The position numbers and the translations under genes were made by a program. From positions 2,483,208 through 2,547,207 of the forward strand of contig NC_082619.1 in assembly GCF_030936135.1 (NCBI RefSeq): a DNA stretch of 64,000 nt. Direction: 5' to 3'. Shown piece after piece: positions 39,301 to 50,200 of the stretch (the stretch's first letter is position 1; each line of letters opens with the position of its first letter). The notes under the pieces are model-generated. The model was not told where the DNA came from. It ran no database searches and saw only the letters and a program-made list of their open reading frames with translations. This DNA comes from Gavia stellata (taxonomy: Eukaryota > Chordata > Aves > Gaviiformes > Gaviidae).

Positions 39301-42300
39301 CTACACAATTTTAGACCTGTGCAAAATCATCTATCAAAATGATTTTTGTTCTCAGGCCTCAATGCCCAATGCCTGCAAAATTTTGACACCTTTTAAACAA
39401 GAAAATGAAAAAGCTAAAGCAGGATCTGTTTTTCTCTGTCTAGAAAAACACTAACATGACAAAACCCTGTCTTGCAGATAATTTTTTTTTCTTTTGTAAT
39501 AATAAACTTCACCACTGGAAAACTGTGTAGGCCCTTCCAAGTAGTAAACAGGAAGGAGGCTTCACTACTTAACACTCTGTAATACAATTGTTACTGAAGA
39601 GGCATTTTATGCATCTGAGAGAAACACTTCTAAGACTGTATCCTGGTTTTGAAAAATGTTCAATACCCTCTGATTTTGGAACAAGCAATGTTCTGCATGC
39701 CAAGCACTTTCTGAAAGCTGATCCGTACAACATAAATACTTCCAGATATACAAGGTATTCAACATGGGGAAAAAACCCACACGTTAAAGCAGTATTTTTT
39801 CAAACATTACAACGCTGTATTCCTCCCTCACTTCCCCTAGTGCCCCCACCCCTGATCTTTTCCTTGGCTTTATCATTCAGCATAAATAAGCTGTGTCTCA
39901 CCAGTGAAAGGCAATAAAGCTATGTATGTTTCTTAGCAGCAGCAGATCTGGTTCTAGCTTCTTACCATCTATCCCCAATATCTGAACCACAAGAGAAACT
40001 TTAATATATTGAACAGTACTAAAAGCAGTTCTGTTTTATTAATTCCTGCACAGAGCAACTAAAATTTCTTATGGGTTCCCAAAGCATAAAGTTCACAATA
40101 ACAAGGTATTTTTATGTGTGTTCAACATAAAGAAGAATGAAAAAGCAGACTTGTACACATGACATGTTGCCATAAAATATTTAAGAACGTTTGGGTTATT
40201 TAATGAAATTTGCAGTTCAATCACCATAAATGCAGCAAGACATTCAGGATAATTAGTGAACATTGTATAGTTTGATTTTTTAAAATTACTTTAATCGCAG
40301 GTTCAATAGTAAATATCTACCAGGCAAAACTCTCTTGAAGCTGAAGTTCCCTGTAGAGCCGGCACCTCGTTGCTAAGGCTTTCATCAAGCTGGCAAAGTC
40401 TGGAGCAGATTTTCTACTTCTATACCACAGAAAGGCAGACCTTGTAGCCCTGGATCTAAGAATATCTTTTGTCTAGAAAACTGTGGCTCATGATTGAAAT
40501 AAAAATAATAATTCAACAGAACTTTTGAAGCTAAACACATTTTGCTTCTATGCTGAACAGAAATGTGAAAGTAGTGAAAACAACTACAGCAAACTTTTAT
40601 TGGTTGTAAATGTTGCCTTTATATTTTAATTACAGCAAATGCTGTTCCGCTTGCCTTAAGACAAGGAGGCAGAAATCTAACAAGTGGTGTGAAAATTTTC
40701 ATTTTTCATGTCTACAATAAATACTGTAGCTCTCCAATTCTACTGTCTCACAGGAAAAAAATGCTGTTCCCTCAGCAAGTAGAAGGAGAAGGGCCCATCG
40801 CTCAGGACATCGGCACAAAACTTCAGGGGATCTGACATGCAGGCACCTTCAGGTCAAAGCACATATTCTGTACATGCCTAATCAGAGATTTTTAAGATCA
40901 GATCATTTGTTCTTCCACCTCCTTTTAGCAATCAAAAATTATCAATCTAGCCCAAGCTAGACACTCTAGGTGTCTTATATAGAGCAACAAAGAGAGAGCA
41001 GGGTCTCTAGGGAGTAATTTATCTACTCCTTACATCTGCATGGGAGGAATTGCTCTCTGGAGATACTACCACTCTTCAGTGACTGCAGAAGGAACACAGA
41101 TGACAGCTGGGACAACACTGCTTGATTCCTTTGAAAGAATCCTTTCTGATTGCTAAAGGCAGGTGACAGTCTCTGACCAGGTTGCTTCCCAGTCTCACTC
41201 GTGGGTACCTACCGGAACTTGGATGAGCTGCCATCTGACCAGGAGTAGAGGTTCTGACACTCTGTACTATTGTCTACCTCCTCCTTTTTCCTCCTAAGCC
41301 CTATCCAAAAATCTCCATCAGAAGCTAAGAGACTCTCAATAAACTTTTCAATCAGTCTTTGCTCTGCTTCTGTTTCAATACTGACTAGATGTCCGCCATC
41401 AGCTCTGCAGGCAAGGTGTGCTTCCTCATAGCTGATCCTGCGTGAAGCGTCATGAAAATAAACTATTTTGTAGCACGGCTTCTGTGTTCCACCCCGGCAA
41501 ACTGTCTGTCCTGCAGAAATGGAAAGAAACCTGTTACAGAAACGATGCCTTAGTACCAAAAATGAGTGCTAATATTTCCATTTGGTTGAGTTTTGCACTG
41601 TGCGATAGTTTATATGGAAAACACAACACAGGTAAAAAGCCTCTTGTACTGGCAAATGGCATCTCCAAACTTTTCTTACTGCACGTAACAGTTTAGGTAG
41701 ATCTGCACAGCACTGTTCTTTCATGTCTTGCGCTTCTCAGCTCACTCATGGGTTATCTGCAATTTGAAGACCCTCGGAGTTCCTTACAAAGAAGCAACGC
41801 TGTGCCAGAGAGCAAGCTGACATGTGCCACCTTTTAAAAAGAGAGTTCCTTTACAACGGTTCAAGGAGGCTTTTTTAATTATTATTATTATTATTATTAT
41901 TTTTAAGGAATTTAAATAGCTAAAATTAGGGATCCCCTTACACAAGCAGAGGTAACAGTAATTTATCTTCTGGGGTATATGTGGTAGTTTCATGGAGTAT
42001 ATACTGCAGTGTATCAAGATGTGTTCACACAGTCCAGTTGTAAGCGTTGCTCTGCACTGTAATGTTACTGACTGCCCAGGAAGTAAACGACGTCTGTTTT
42101 CAGACTGTCATAAGCCAAGGACTTTCTCCTGCATGAAGCAGCATGGCTTATTTTGATTACAAGGAAAGTAGAGATCAAAGTGGAAAGATACATAATCTAA
42201 AATGATGCACTTGTATGTTTCTCATCAGAAGAGTCCCAATATTTAGACTGTGGAAACAAACAGTTTTGTTTTACTCAGTAAATATTTCCTTCCAAGCACA

Positions 42301-44111
42301 GGGCAGACACAGTCTGCTAACCTACATGTTTTTACAGAAGAAAAACATTTAGCAACATCTGTAATGTACTCAGAACAAATGGGATGTGAGGGCAGATCAT
42401 TATAAACCCCTCCATGGGATATATGCTGGCTTTTCCTTATTCTTATATGTTCCTGCAAGGCCACTGTAAGAGTGGAAATCTAAACACCTTTCGTACTGGA
42501 ATTTTTGAACAGTTAAGTACTTAGAATCACAGAGTCTGCTAACATTTTACACAGAAATTAAAACTGGCTGTACTACAAAAGCAGTATTTAAAAATACATC
42601 TCTAGGCATAACCCATGTTTCTCTTGGTAACTTAACACTCATGCAGGCTTGGTGAAAAAGGCAAAACACCTTACCTCTTCTGAGGGGTATGTCCACTGCT
42701 ATTGTGAAAGACATAAGAAAAATACAGATGGCACATTGTTATTAAAAAACTGCAGCAACTGTCTAGAAATAGTGTCACAAACTGCACTCAGGTTCTTTTC
42801 CAGTACACAAACATTTTTTTTCCCCATTAACTGGCAGAAAATCTCAGTCTTATCATCCAAACTTGCCATTGCTTTCAGCTAAGGTAAAAATTGTTGTAGT
42901 TGATTACTGTCTAGACTTTATTGCTGGTTAGGTATCCAAATATAGTTTAGGTAACAGAGGACAATTGGATGCGTAGCTCTAAGCAATGCTGAAAGGGTTC
43001 CTCCTATTTTCCCCTTATGTCCTCATTGCTTCCATGGGATCTGCCTCAAAGCCTGCTAACTTCAGTGAGCCTTGGTAATGCGAGACTAAGGATGAGTCAA
43101 TTATGCTGAGAAGTAAAAAATTCCTAAGAAGAAATACATCTCCAAGCCCACAGCTGGCAGCTGAGCCCTCTAACTCACTCCCACAAAAGTCCTACTGCAG
43201 ACAAGAACATGGCAGAATTAAAAATGTATTTATAGATATAATAAACCTATTTGCTTTATGTTGGAATAACATGAACATTTCACAGCTGACAGGGTTCAGG
43301 CTTTCTGCCGAATACACCAACCTATCAGGTCAGGCAGAAACTTCCCCCAGACTGGCTATTCTGTAACCAGCCTAAAGTACCTAGTTTGGGTACTAGTCCA
43401 AAAACACTGCTGGTCCAGCCTTGAGCTGCCATGTATCTATTCCTATGAAAGGCGTCCAAATAGGCGACATTCCTTTGCACAAAACCAGGAGGACAGACTG
43501 ATCATGTAGAGGAAGAGTAAGACAACCTAGTGTTGGCTGGAAACTCGGCCAGGCTGGTAATGACCACTGAGGGTCGGACGGCAGGAGCAGTTCTGTTAGC
43601 CAGGGCAGCATTTAAAGTCCCTACAACCGAGGCAGAAACGCCGCGGAAGGGTTTCTCACTGGAAGAGGAAAATGAAACCGGACTGCCGCCGTGCCCCCTT
43701 GACGGCCGGGAACGCAGGGGCGCTCCCGCCCAGCGCGGAGGATGCGGAGGTCTCCCCAGGGCAGGGCTGGCTCCCGATGGCGAGTCAGAAGGGAAAAATT
43801 ACTCGCCCAAGGTAGTGCACACGCATCCTTGCCTCTGTCGCCACGGCTGCCCCAGGCAGCCAGACCCTCCCAGCGCAAGAGCGGAGCGGCCGGCGGAGCC
43901 GGCATGCCCACTCCGGGCCGGGGGACGAGCCTCCACCGGGCTGCGAGCCCCTCGTCCGGCGCCCCGCGCTCCCCGGCACCCTCAGCGCCGGCCCGCCCCG
44001 CGGAGCCGGGCCAGCGGAGGCACCGCCGCGCCGCCCCGCCTTACCGCCGAGCAGCCGTGCCCCCGCAGCCCAGCCCAGCGCGGCGGCGCAGAGGGCCGCG
44101 GCCGCCAGCAT
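36014..44111 (-). CDS. LAYN: Layilin, complete seven-exon coding region
   Basis: Layilin is a single-pass membrane C-type lectin that binds hyaluronan and links to talin and ERM proteins at membrane ruffles. Exons on the minus strand are 44045-44111, 41213-41510, 38798-38955, 38390-38428, 37939-38022, 37094-37196 and 36014-36371. The 1107 bases encode 368 residues, close to the mammalian length. A hydrophobic signal peptide lies at residues 1-18. The C-type lectin fold spans about residues 27-172 with paired cysteines, WIGLRR and the WND motif in QWNDDRC. A stalk follows, then a transmembrane helix at about 221-246 (LAYILIPSIPVLLLL) and a cytoplasmic tail with two SGFVT repeats at 327-331 and 337-341, the talin-binding element. 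All exon junctions are in phase with GT and AG sites. No disruption is seen. It lacks about eight residues after the signal peptide that one mammalian isoform has. Confidence 0.97.
37094..37196 (-). CDS. LAYN: LAYN exon 6: transmembrane segment
   Basis: One hundred three bases encoding EPAQSLAYILIPSIPVLLLL followed by MVITAIFCFWLFAKR. It is a single membrane span with a positively charged stop-transfer end. The acceptor is ACCCCTAG and the donor GTGAGT. Confidence 0.96.
37939..38022 (-). CDS. LAYN: LAYN exon 5: stalk
   Basis: Eighty-four bases encoding DVATEPLNPVFPEEHRKKDA then NVTVVEAK, an acidic, proline-containing stalk with NVT as a candidate glycosylation site. The acceptor is CTTTCCAG and the donor GTATGT. 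Confidence 0.92.
38390..38428 (-). CDS. LAYN: LAYN exon 4: stalk
   Basis: A 39-base exon encoding EKPTNAPIENSQR, part of the extracellular stalk. It is bounded by the acceptor TTTCTTTTAG and the donor GTAAGT. EKP matches the start of the mammalian stalk, and the phase fits both neighbours. Confidence 0.9.
38798..38955 (-). CDS. LAYN: LAYN exon 3: carbohydrate-recognition core
   Basis: One hundred fifty-eight bases encoding NWYVDEPSCGSEICVVMYHQ, GGPYMFQWNDDRCNMKNNF and ICKYSL. DEPS and WND occupy the positions that bind calcium and sugar in C-type lectins. The acceptor is TTTTCTTAG and the donor GTAATG. Confidence 0.96.
41213..41510 (-). CDS. LAYN: LAYN exon 2: first part of the C-type lectin domain
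   Basis: Two hundred ninety-eight bases encoding VCRGGTQKPCYKIVYFHDAS, then ISYEEAHLACRADGGHLVSI, GDFWIGLRRKKEE and YSWSDGSSSKFR. Cysteines and WIGL fit the long-form C-type lectin fold. NST is a candidate N-glycosylation site. The acceptor follows TTTCTGCAG and the donor is GTAGGT. Confidence 0.96.
41511..44044 (-). other. LAYN: LAYN intron 1
   Basis: About 2.5 kb. It contains an ATT trinucleotide tract at 41878-41902. The part nearest exon 1 (from about 43.6 kb) belongs to the CpG island. No other feature is recognised. Confidence 0.75.
41878..41902. repeat. (ATT)n microsatellite
   Basis: Eight ATT units in a row within LAYN intron 1, flanked by T-rich sequence. A simple tract of this kind is often length-polymorphic. 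Confidence 0.92.
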
Positions 44112-44530
44112 CGTCCCCGGCTCCTCGGCGTGCGCTGGGCGCCCGGCTCGCTGCACCGCCCGACCCCATGCGAGTGGCCCGCGGCCCGGCTGCCGGGCGA
44201 GAGCGGAGGGAGCGGGGAGGAGTCGTCGCCTCCTCCCGCCCCGGGCTCCGGGCCAGCGGGCCGGGCCCGGCTCAGCCCCCGCGCGGCTAGCGGGCGGCAG
44301 CGGCGGAGCCCCCCCGCCAAAGCCGCGGGCGGGGCCCGCCCTCCTCGCTGCGCGTCGCCGCTCCGGAGGCATCTGCGGCTGCCGCGGCGGGGCGGGGGCT
44401 GAGCCCGCACCCCTTCTGCCGGCCCCGTTCTCAGCTGTCCCCTGGGCCACGCTTCAGACACCGCATCGCTTCTGCGTGCTTCCCCCCGCTCCAGCTTTGT
44501 CACTTCCCTGTCCCACACGCAAACGACAGG
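43600..44530. promoter_or_regulatory. LAYN: CpG island: LAYN promoter and exon 1
   Basis: About 0.9 kb of CpG-rich, GC-rich sequence around the LAYN signal-peptide exon. It has no obvious TATA box, so a dispersed-start CpG promoter is likely. The 5' UTR should lie between 44112 and about 44400. Long open frames on both strands here follow from base composition. Confidence 0.85.
44045..44111 (-). CDS. LAYN: LAYN exon 1: signal peptide
   Basis: Sixty-seven bases encoding MLAAAALCAAALGWAAGARL, then LG and one base of the next codon. It is a short alanine/leucine-rich signal peptide in a CpG island. The donor is GTAAGG. This ATG is the only in-frame one close before the donor that gives a signal peptide. 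Confidence 0.9.
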
Positions 44531-46638
44531 GCGTGAGCACAGGAGACACCTCCGTCCGGCACAACGTACGAGTCGTAGAAACCGCGCCTGCAGCCCCCGA
44601 AACCGGAGGCTGACCTTCCCCGTACTGACGTGCAGCTGCCTTTAAGGAGCTGCTTCAAGACGGAGCACAGAACACGGGAACTTTGTTTCAACCATTCATA
44701 AATGCTGAGCCTGCTTCCCGGTGGCTAGGAAGCTGGAAATGCACCTGTTCCCGGGAGCGCTGGCTCTCCAGCTAAGATTTCAATGCCTCTGCCTCTAAGA
44801 GCTTTTTGCAGGTTGCAGAAAGGGGCAGAGCACCAAAATGAACGAGTACGGGAGCTTGAAGAGCTACGGTTTCTGCTCAGACAGATACTAGCTGGGGTCG
44901 GTGTTTTAAAATAGGAGATTATTGATTTTATGAAAGACTTAAAACCTGGACCAACTCTTGGGAGCCCAGCTGGAGAGACTATTTCTGCTCTCAGTATCTT
45001 AAATAGAGAAAGATCCTTTAAAATAGCATTAAGACATTCCACTCCAGGTCACCAGAAGTCAGGTATCTCAGAGGCAGGTGTTGGAGCTGAACTAAGGCTA
45101 CGGCTTTGCAGCATGTGTCATGTCTGTGAAACGCACATGTCAATGGTGTTCTAGAACTGAACTTCTACATTTCCCAAATCCTTGGTGATCAAGGTTTGGA
45201 TTTAGTAAACAACTAGGCACTTGAGCAACGTTACAGACAGAAGCACTTCAACTGGTCTCATGAACTTGAATGAGGACTAATATTTCAGTGAGACAGTTTT
45301 GCATTTAACTTCATGTGTTTTAGAAGACAAAACAACTCCAAGTGAGGTATGTCCATGAAGTGACATATGCATTTAACTATTTCCAAACTGTTAGGTAATA
45401 TAATTAGAAGTGCCTCAAATACAGGGAAGGACTGAGCATCTGAACTGGCTAGCCTGAGTTGTAAGACTGAAGTCAAGCCTTTATCAAGCCAGTCTTGATT
45501 ATCTTGAAGCTCCACTAATACATTTGTTCTTTGGAGAACTTTTGACAAAGGAAATCCTGTCTGGGGAGTTTTTTTCTTGTTTTGCAGACCAAAGTAACCA
45601 AAATAATTACAGTGTTTCTAGAAATTAAACAAAAACTCACCTTCTTTATGGCTGTAGGTATTTTTGTAGCACAGTTTAAACCCTGCTGCTAATCATTTTA
45701 GCAGTCTATCCTTTTGTTGGCATGTTTGTATTCTAAGTCCATTGGAAAGCATTTCTGTAATGGCTCTGAAGGAAAAAAAAATTGAATATATCCAAGGCAA
45801 GTAGTAGCAGCATTATCAACACACTTTCTTGAATTACTGGTGAATAAATATTCTGCCACTTGCATTTTACAGCCTCTCCCATATCAAAAGCACAACAGCA
45901 GCAAAGTGATTACTAAAGATTCTGCTAACTTCAACAGGAAAATGGCAGTAGCTGACAGAAGCCTTTGTTGATCTATTTTTAACAAAGGTCAACTGCAAGC
46001 ATTCAAACACTATGTATGACACTTCATAACAAAACTTAGTGATTTATTGTGCAACCTTAGTATTACTAGCCACAGACTCTTCCGTTTGACCTGTTTTCTA
46101 CTTTTGTAAAGGAATTTCCTAACATAGCCAAAGCAATTACTCTCCATTTATAGTTTTGGTAAATTTAGCACACATGAAATGCATATATTTAATTTAACAG
46201 GCCCTTCAGATCATAGAAGTGTGCCTTTTGAAGGCTGTCTAGTAAGTTCAGAACATTTCAAATCCTGCAAGTCAAAAATCCCAGGACCACAGATGTCCAC
46301 GGAATACAAGTCTACAATTGCCCAGGTACATATTTTGGATCCCAAATATTTTAGCATTAATATTTCAAAAGCCAACTTTGATGATAAAGATTTATGTCAG
46401 TGTTAGCCAGGAAAAACTGGTACTTCAATTGAGGTAGAGGGGTGCACATATGTGAGAGAGCACATGAGAGCACCAGAATAGAAAATGTGTTTTCCTGAAG
46501 CAAATTATATCAATAGATGATATCTGGCACAAACCTGAAGAAAATATATAGTCTATCTTCTTGTAGAAAGATGTCAGCATGTGTCTTTTCAGTTCTAGAA
46601 TTCCTAGCATGCCAAATGCTTCACTGACACTTTTGCAC
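44531..46638. other. LAYN-HOATZ intergenic region
   Basis: AT-rich sequence between the LAYN promoter and the HOATZ 3' end. Nothing beyond short unsupported open frames is seen. Confidence 0.65.
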
Positions 46639-46976
46639 TTTATTGCCCTTTTCCTTTCATGCTGACATCTTCAGAAAACCCATAAATGAAGCAAGCATTT
46701 TCATTTCCTTCCCACTGAGAAGGCAGTAAACTGAGCCCCCCACTTTGTCTCACAGTACATTGGTGTAAGATGCCAATAAAGAACAGAGTTCAGAGTGATT
46801 TTGAGCCTCAATAAGCAGCTGTTGGCTTATGTTGTTCACTGCTGTAGTACCAAGACAACAGGAAAGCAAGAGAACACTAAGAAGCTTAGTGTTTCCAAGA
46901 TCAGCAACACACATTAGGTACTAACAGTTTACTATATAAATAAATTACATCATTTAAAATGTTTCTGAATTAAGCA

Positions 46977-46982
46977 TTTATT
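46977..46982 (-). terminator. HOATZ: Candidate HOATZ polyadenylation signal
   Basis: AATAAA on the minus strand about 230 bases after the HOATZ stop codon. A second one lies at 46639-46644. Hexamer match only. Confidence 0.35.
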
Positions 46983-47208
46983 TTAACTTTAGCAAAACAA
47001 AGAAATTTATGGATAGGCTGACAAGTTGCTGCAAGCCTATCCACAGCCTTTGTCACATTCATGCCATGGATCAGTAGGAGGAACTAGATACGTAGTTAAA
47101 TGGGGAATGTACATGGCTTGAAGTCCAAAGCAACGTGGTTCTGATAGCAGGATATTTTTTCTGGGGCAAAGAAATGCTCTATTCTCTCCATCAGACAATT
47201 TAGCTGAA

Positions 47209-47269
47209 CTATTTAAGGGCCTTTACTGCTTCTTGATCCATAAGGTCAGCTTCAGACACCTTCCGCCTG
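47209..47269 (-). CDS. HOATZ: HOATZ exon 5, last exon and stop
   Basis: Encodes RRKVSEADLMDQEAVKALK and TAG at 47209-47211, resembling the human C-terminus KKVVSESDKEDQEEVK. The acceptor is a tandem CAGCAG, allowing a start at 47269 or 47266; both give the same reading phase. The phase requires two bases from the preceding exon, fitting exon 3 but not exon 4. Confidence 0.75.
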
Positions 47270-50200
47270 CTGGCAATAACAGAACCGTATCAGATAAAAT
47301 AAATTCTTGATGGGGCAGCTGCAGCTAATCTACATGAATCATCAATTGGTTACAGGCACACTAATCTCCTGAAAATGGTGTGGCTTTTGACTCTTTGGCT
47401 AGTTCTACAGAGAAGAGTCAGTGTGAAATAGCTGCCAGGGTGCACAGTTCTTCAGCCCAATCTATGATATCATGTCAGGTACTTAAATGCGTATGTAAAT
47501 GCAGAGATGCTTTGTAAATGCCTAGCTATGTGTAGAAGGCAAAAATCACAGAACACTAGTTCAGAGAATCCACACAAAAGAATGTCCATACAAGTATCAG
47601 AACTTACAGAAAAGTTCACCGAGAATAACTTCGAAGGTAATATACAAGCTAACAGAAAAATCACATTTCATCAGGTGAAGTACCACACAGGATTCATATT
47701 CCAAATTCCTCAGTAAGTTCTACACTCGGGCACAAAGCAGTTGGATGAAACCCTTTCAACACATACAAATTGCATTCATGTAATTATATTGCTAAAGGTA
47801 CATAGCTTATTGGGAGATTTTTTTGAAAGCTATTCCAATGTAATTCCCAATGGGGATGTAATTATATATCAGTATAGAAGTGCTTTATACTAGCTTAATG
47901 CCTTTCTCTAAGGAAATGTGTTTTTTTCTTTTTACTGGTACACAAAGATAGATCTGTATCGATTTGTAGAGTTAAAGCAATACAGATTCATTACAAAAAC
48001 CCCAAGCTGCTAGTTAAACAAAGCAAAAAAGCCCAAAGCACTGAACTATTTAAGCTATTTCCCCTGAATACTGGTAAGGAAGAAATCACTGTTTCTATTT
48101 TTAAACACTTGGAAAGTGAAGGCCTATGAAAATACAGACACAAATCACGAGTCTGCTGAAATCAGGAAAAAGATGAGCAACAGGGAAAAAAGAGGACTTA
48201 CTGAAGGAAAAAAGAATCAGGAAGAGTGTATTCTGTCAATGGAAAATGTTTTGACAAATGTAGCTCTTCTCAAAATATGAAATATTTTCTCATCCGTTCA
48301 TCTGAATTGCTGTTGGAAACAGGGATCATCCTGATCAATAGAGACTATAAATATTTTATGAGACATTAGTAAAATTGGTATGATCATATTTCCTAGTAAT
48401 GAGGGCTAACAGACCATTACAAAAATACAATTATTCTAATTAAATACAGCAGTAATCAATACTCTGTGCTCTGGGTGAGTTTCCTTCAGTAAATACAGTG
48501 ATGCAGATTTTTCAGATTAAAATGTTTAAAGGAAAAAATGTAATAGTTTAATAAACTGGACTACAGTTTTCTTCACAGGCCAGAAGCTGCTACATAAAGC
48601 ATGAATCTTAACTCTCCCCATGCAATTAACTATTATTTCAGGTAAAGAGCTCCACCAGTTGTCCTTGGCACAGCTTCAAGACAGCTTAGGCTTTCTTTCT
48701 CTAAGTATCTGATGATGGAAAGAAGGATTCTGTAGGCTCTTCCCTTATACCTACTCCTGCAGCTGCTCACCTCAGCAGACATTACACCTTCAGCCTTTTC
48801 ACTTGTTCCAGATACTTCTAGTTTTCTTTTATAGCTAACTTCGGAGGTAATAGTCATACTAGAAATTCATTCCACCTGATGTCCAGTATTTTCCTGAGAT
48901 ATTTGCTTTCATAATAAATTATTGTCAGGCATTTCTCAGCTTTCACATCCATATGTTATGTTGGAAGGAAGGTGTAAGCTACAGATTCATTGCTTAGTCA
49001 TGGATGTGGATGTGGATGTGGATGTGGATGTGGATGTACAATGACACCATCTTGCTTAAACTGGTGCCAGTGTGAGAAAAATGGCCTCACTTAAATAATT
49101 TAAATGGCATTCATTAAAAGGAAGAAATTGCTGAGTCAAGGGCTGTGAGGTACCTTGTCGGCATTTTCAAAGATGAGGTGGTTTTTTAGGAATAAAGAAC
49201 AACTTCATAATAAATGTAGCTAGTCTCTTCACACTGTAGCTTAGCCCATGGCCCAAAAGTACCTTTAGGACTGCCCTCATAGTTCCCATCTGACTGATGA
49301 CTATGTTTGAGGAAGGAGATTAAGATTTTAGGATAGACAGGGCAGTGCTGATGTACCTTAAGGGCAAAAGCAACTGCCTCAGCTTCACAGTACAGAGTGG
49401 AAAGTATTAGCAGTAAATGTGAAAAGAATCAGCTAGCCACTAGTTGAAAATAATAATCCTGTCTATCCTGAATTATGAAATTGCTTCCATGTACAAGGCC
49501 AGTTAAATAAACTGCCTTTGAATGTAAAAGAAGAGAGAATCCCTTTGGCAAAGACAGTGTAAAGGGAAATCAAGTGCAACACTGCATGTAGCCAAAACAT
49601 GCTGTTGTAGTTCTGGTGGAGCAGTTTTCCAATTCTTCTCAATCCCAGACTAACAGTAACAGTGGATGACCTTAAACTTGTGTTTGTGCTTGCATAGTCC
49701 CTATCTGACAGCTGCAGGGATCCTGATTATTTTAATAGATACTTATTGACACTGGAAAATAACAGCATTTGCATCACTCAGGAGGTCACAGCCAAATGCC
49801 AGAAAGGCAACTGTCTGACCTGACATAACCAGATCGTCAGCACTCTCAGGGCTAATGCTTGTTACAAATTAAGGAATCCTTCACTGCCTAGTTTAGCAAC
49901 TGTTGCACCTATGTCACTGGCCCAAACTTAAGGGAAGTCTACTTCAGGTCATTTCATCTCACCTATTTCCAAAGTCTTAGTTTACCAGCTGTATCTTACA
50001 GATATGTGTGTGATGACAGAGACAATTTCAACCGGGCTCCACAAGAAAGCTGAAGTGCATCCAGGCAGAATAATTGTCAGGATCAAACCCTCACTCTGGA
50101 TTTGTGTGTCAGTATTTGTAAGGCTGACTTCCCAAAGAATTTGAATGTGAATGAGTCATCTCATGCAACATGACATGATGATGTAATATGCGATTTTGGT

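Larger units (their letters stand above)
36372..41212 (-). other. LAYN: LAYN introns 2-6
   Basis: Intronic sequence between the exons at 36.0-41.5 kb; intron 2 (38956-41212) is the largest. I recognised no transposon, RNA gene or extra exon. A plus-strand open frame at 38748-39314 is a shadow of LAYN exon 3. Confidence 0.75.

Noticed and set aside
38748..39314. A 188-codon plus-strand frame
   Set aside because: It lies antisense to LAYN exon 3, which has matching domain, phase and splice sites.
43530..44402. A 290-codon plus-strand frame opposite LAYN exon 1
   Set aside because: Base-composition effect; Arg/Ala/Pro-rich and antisense to a well-supported exon.
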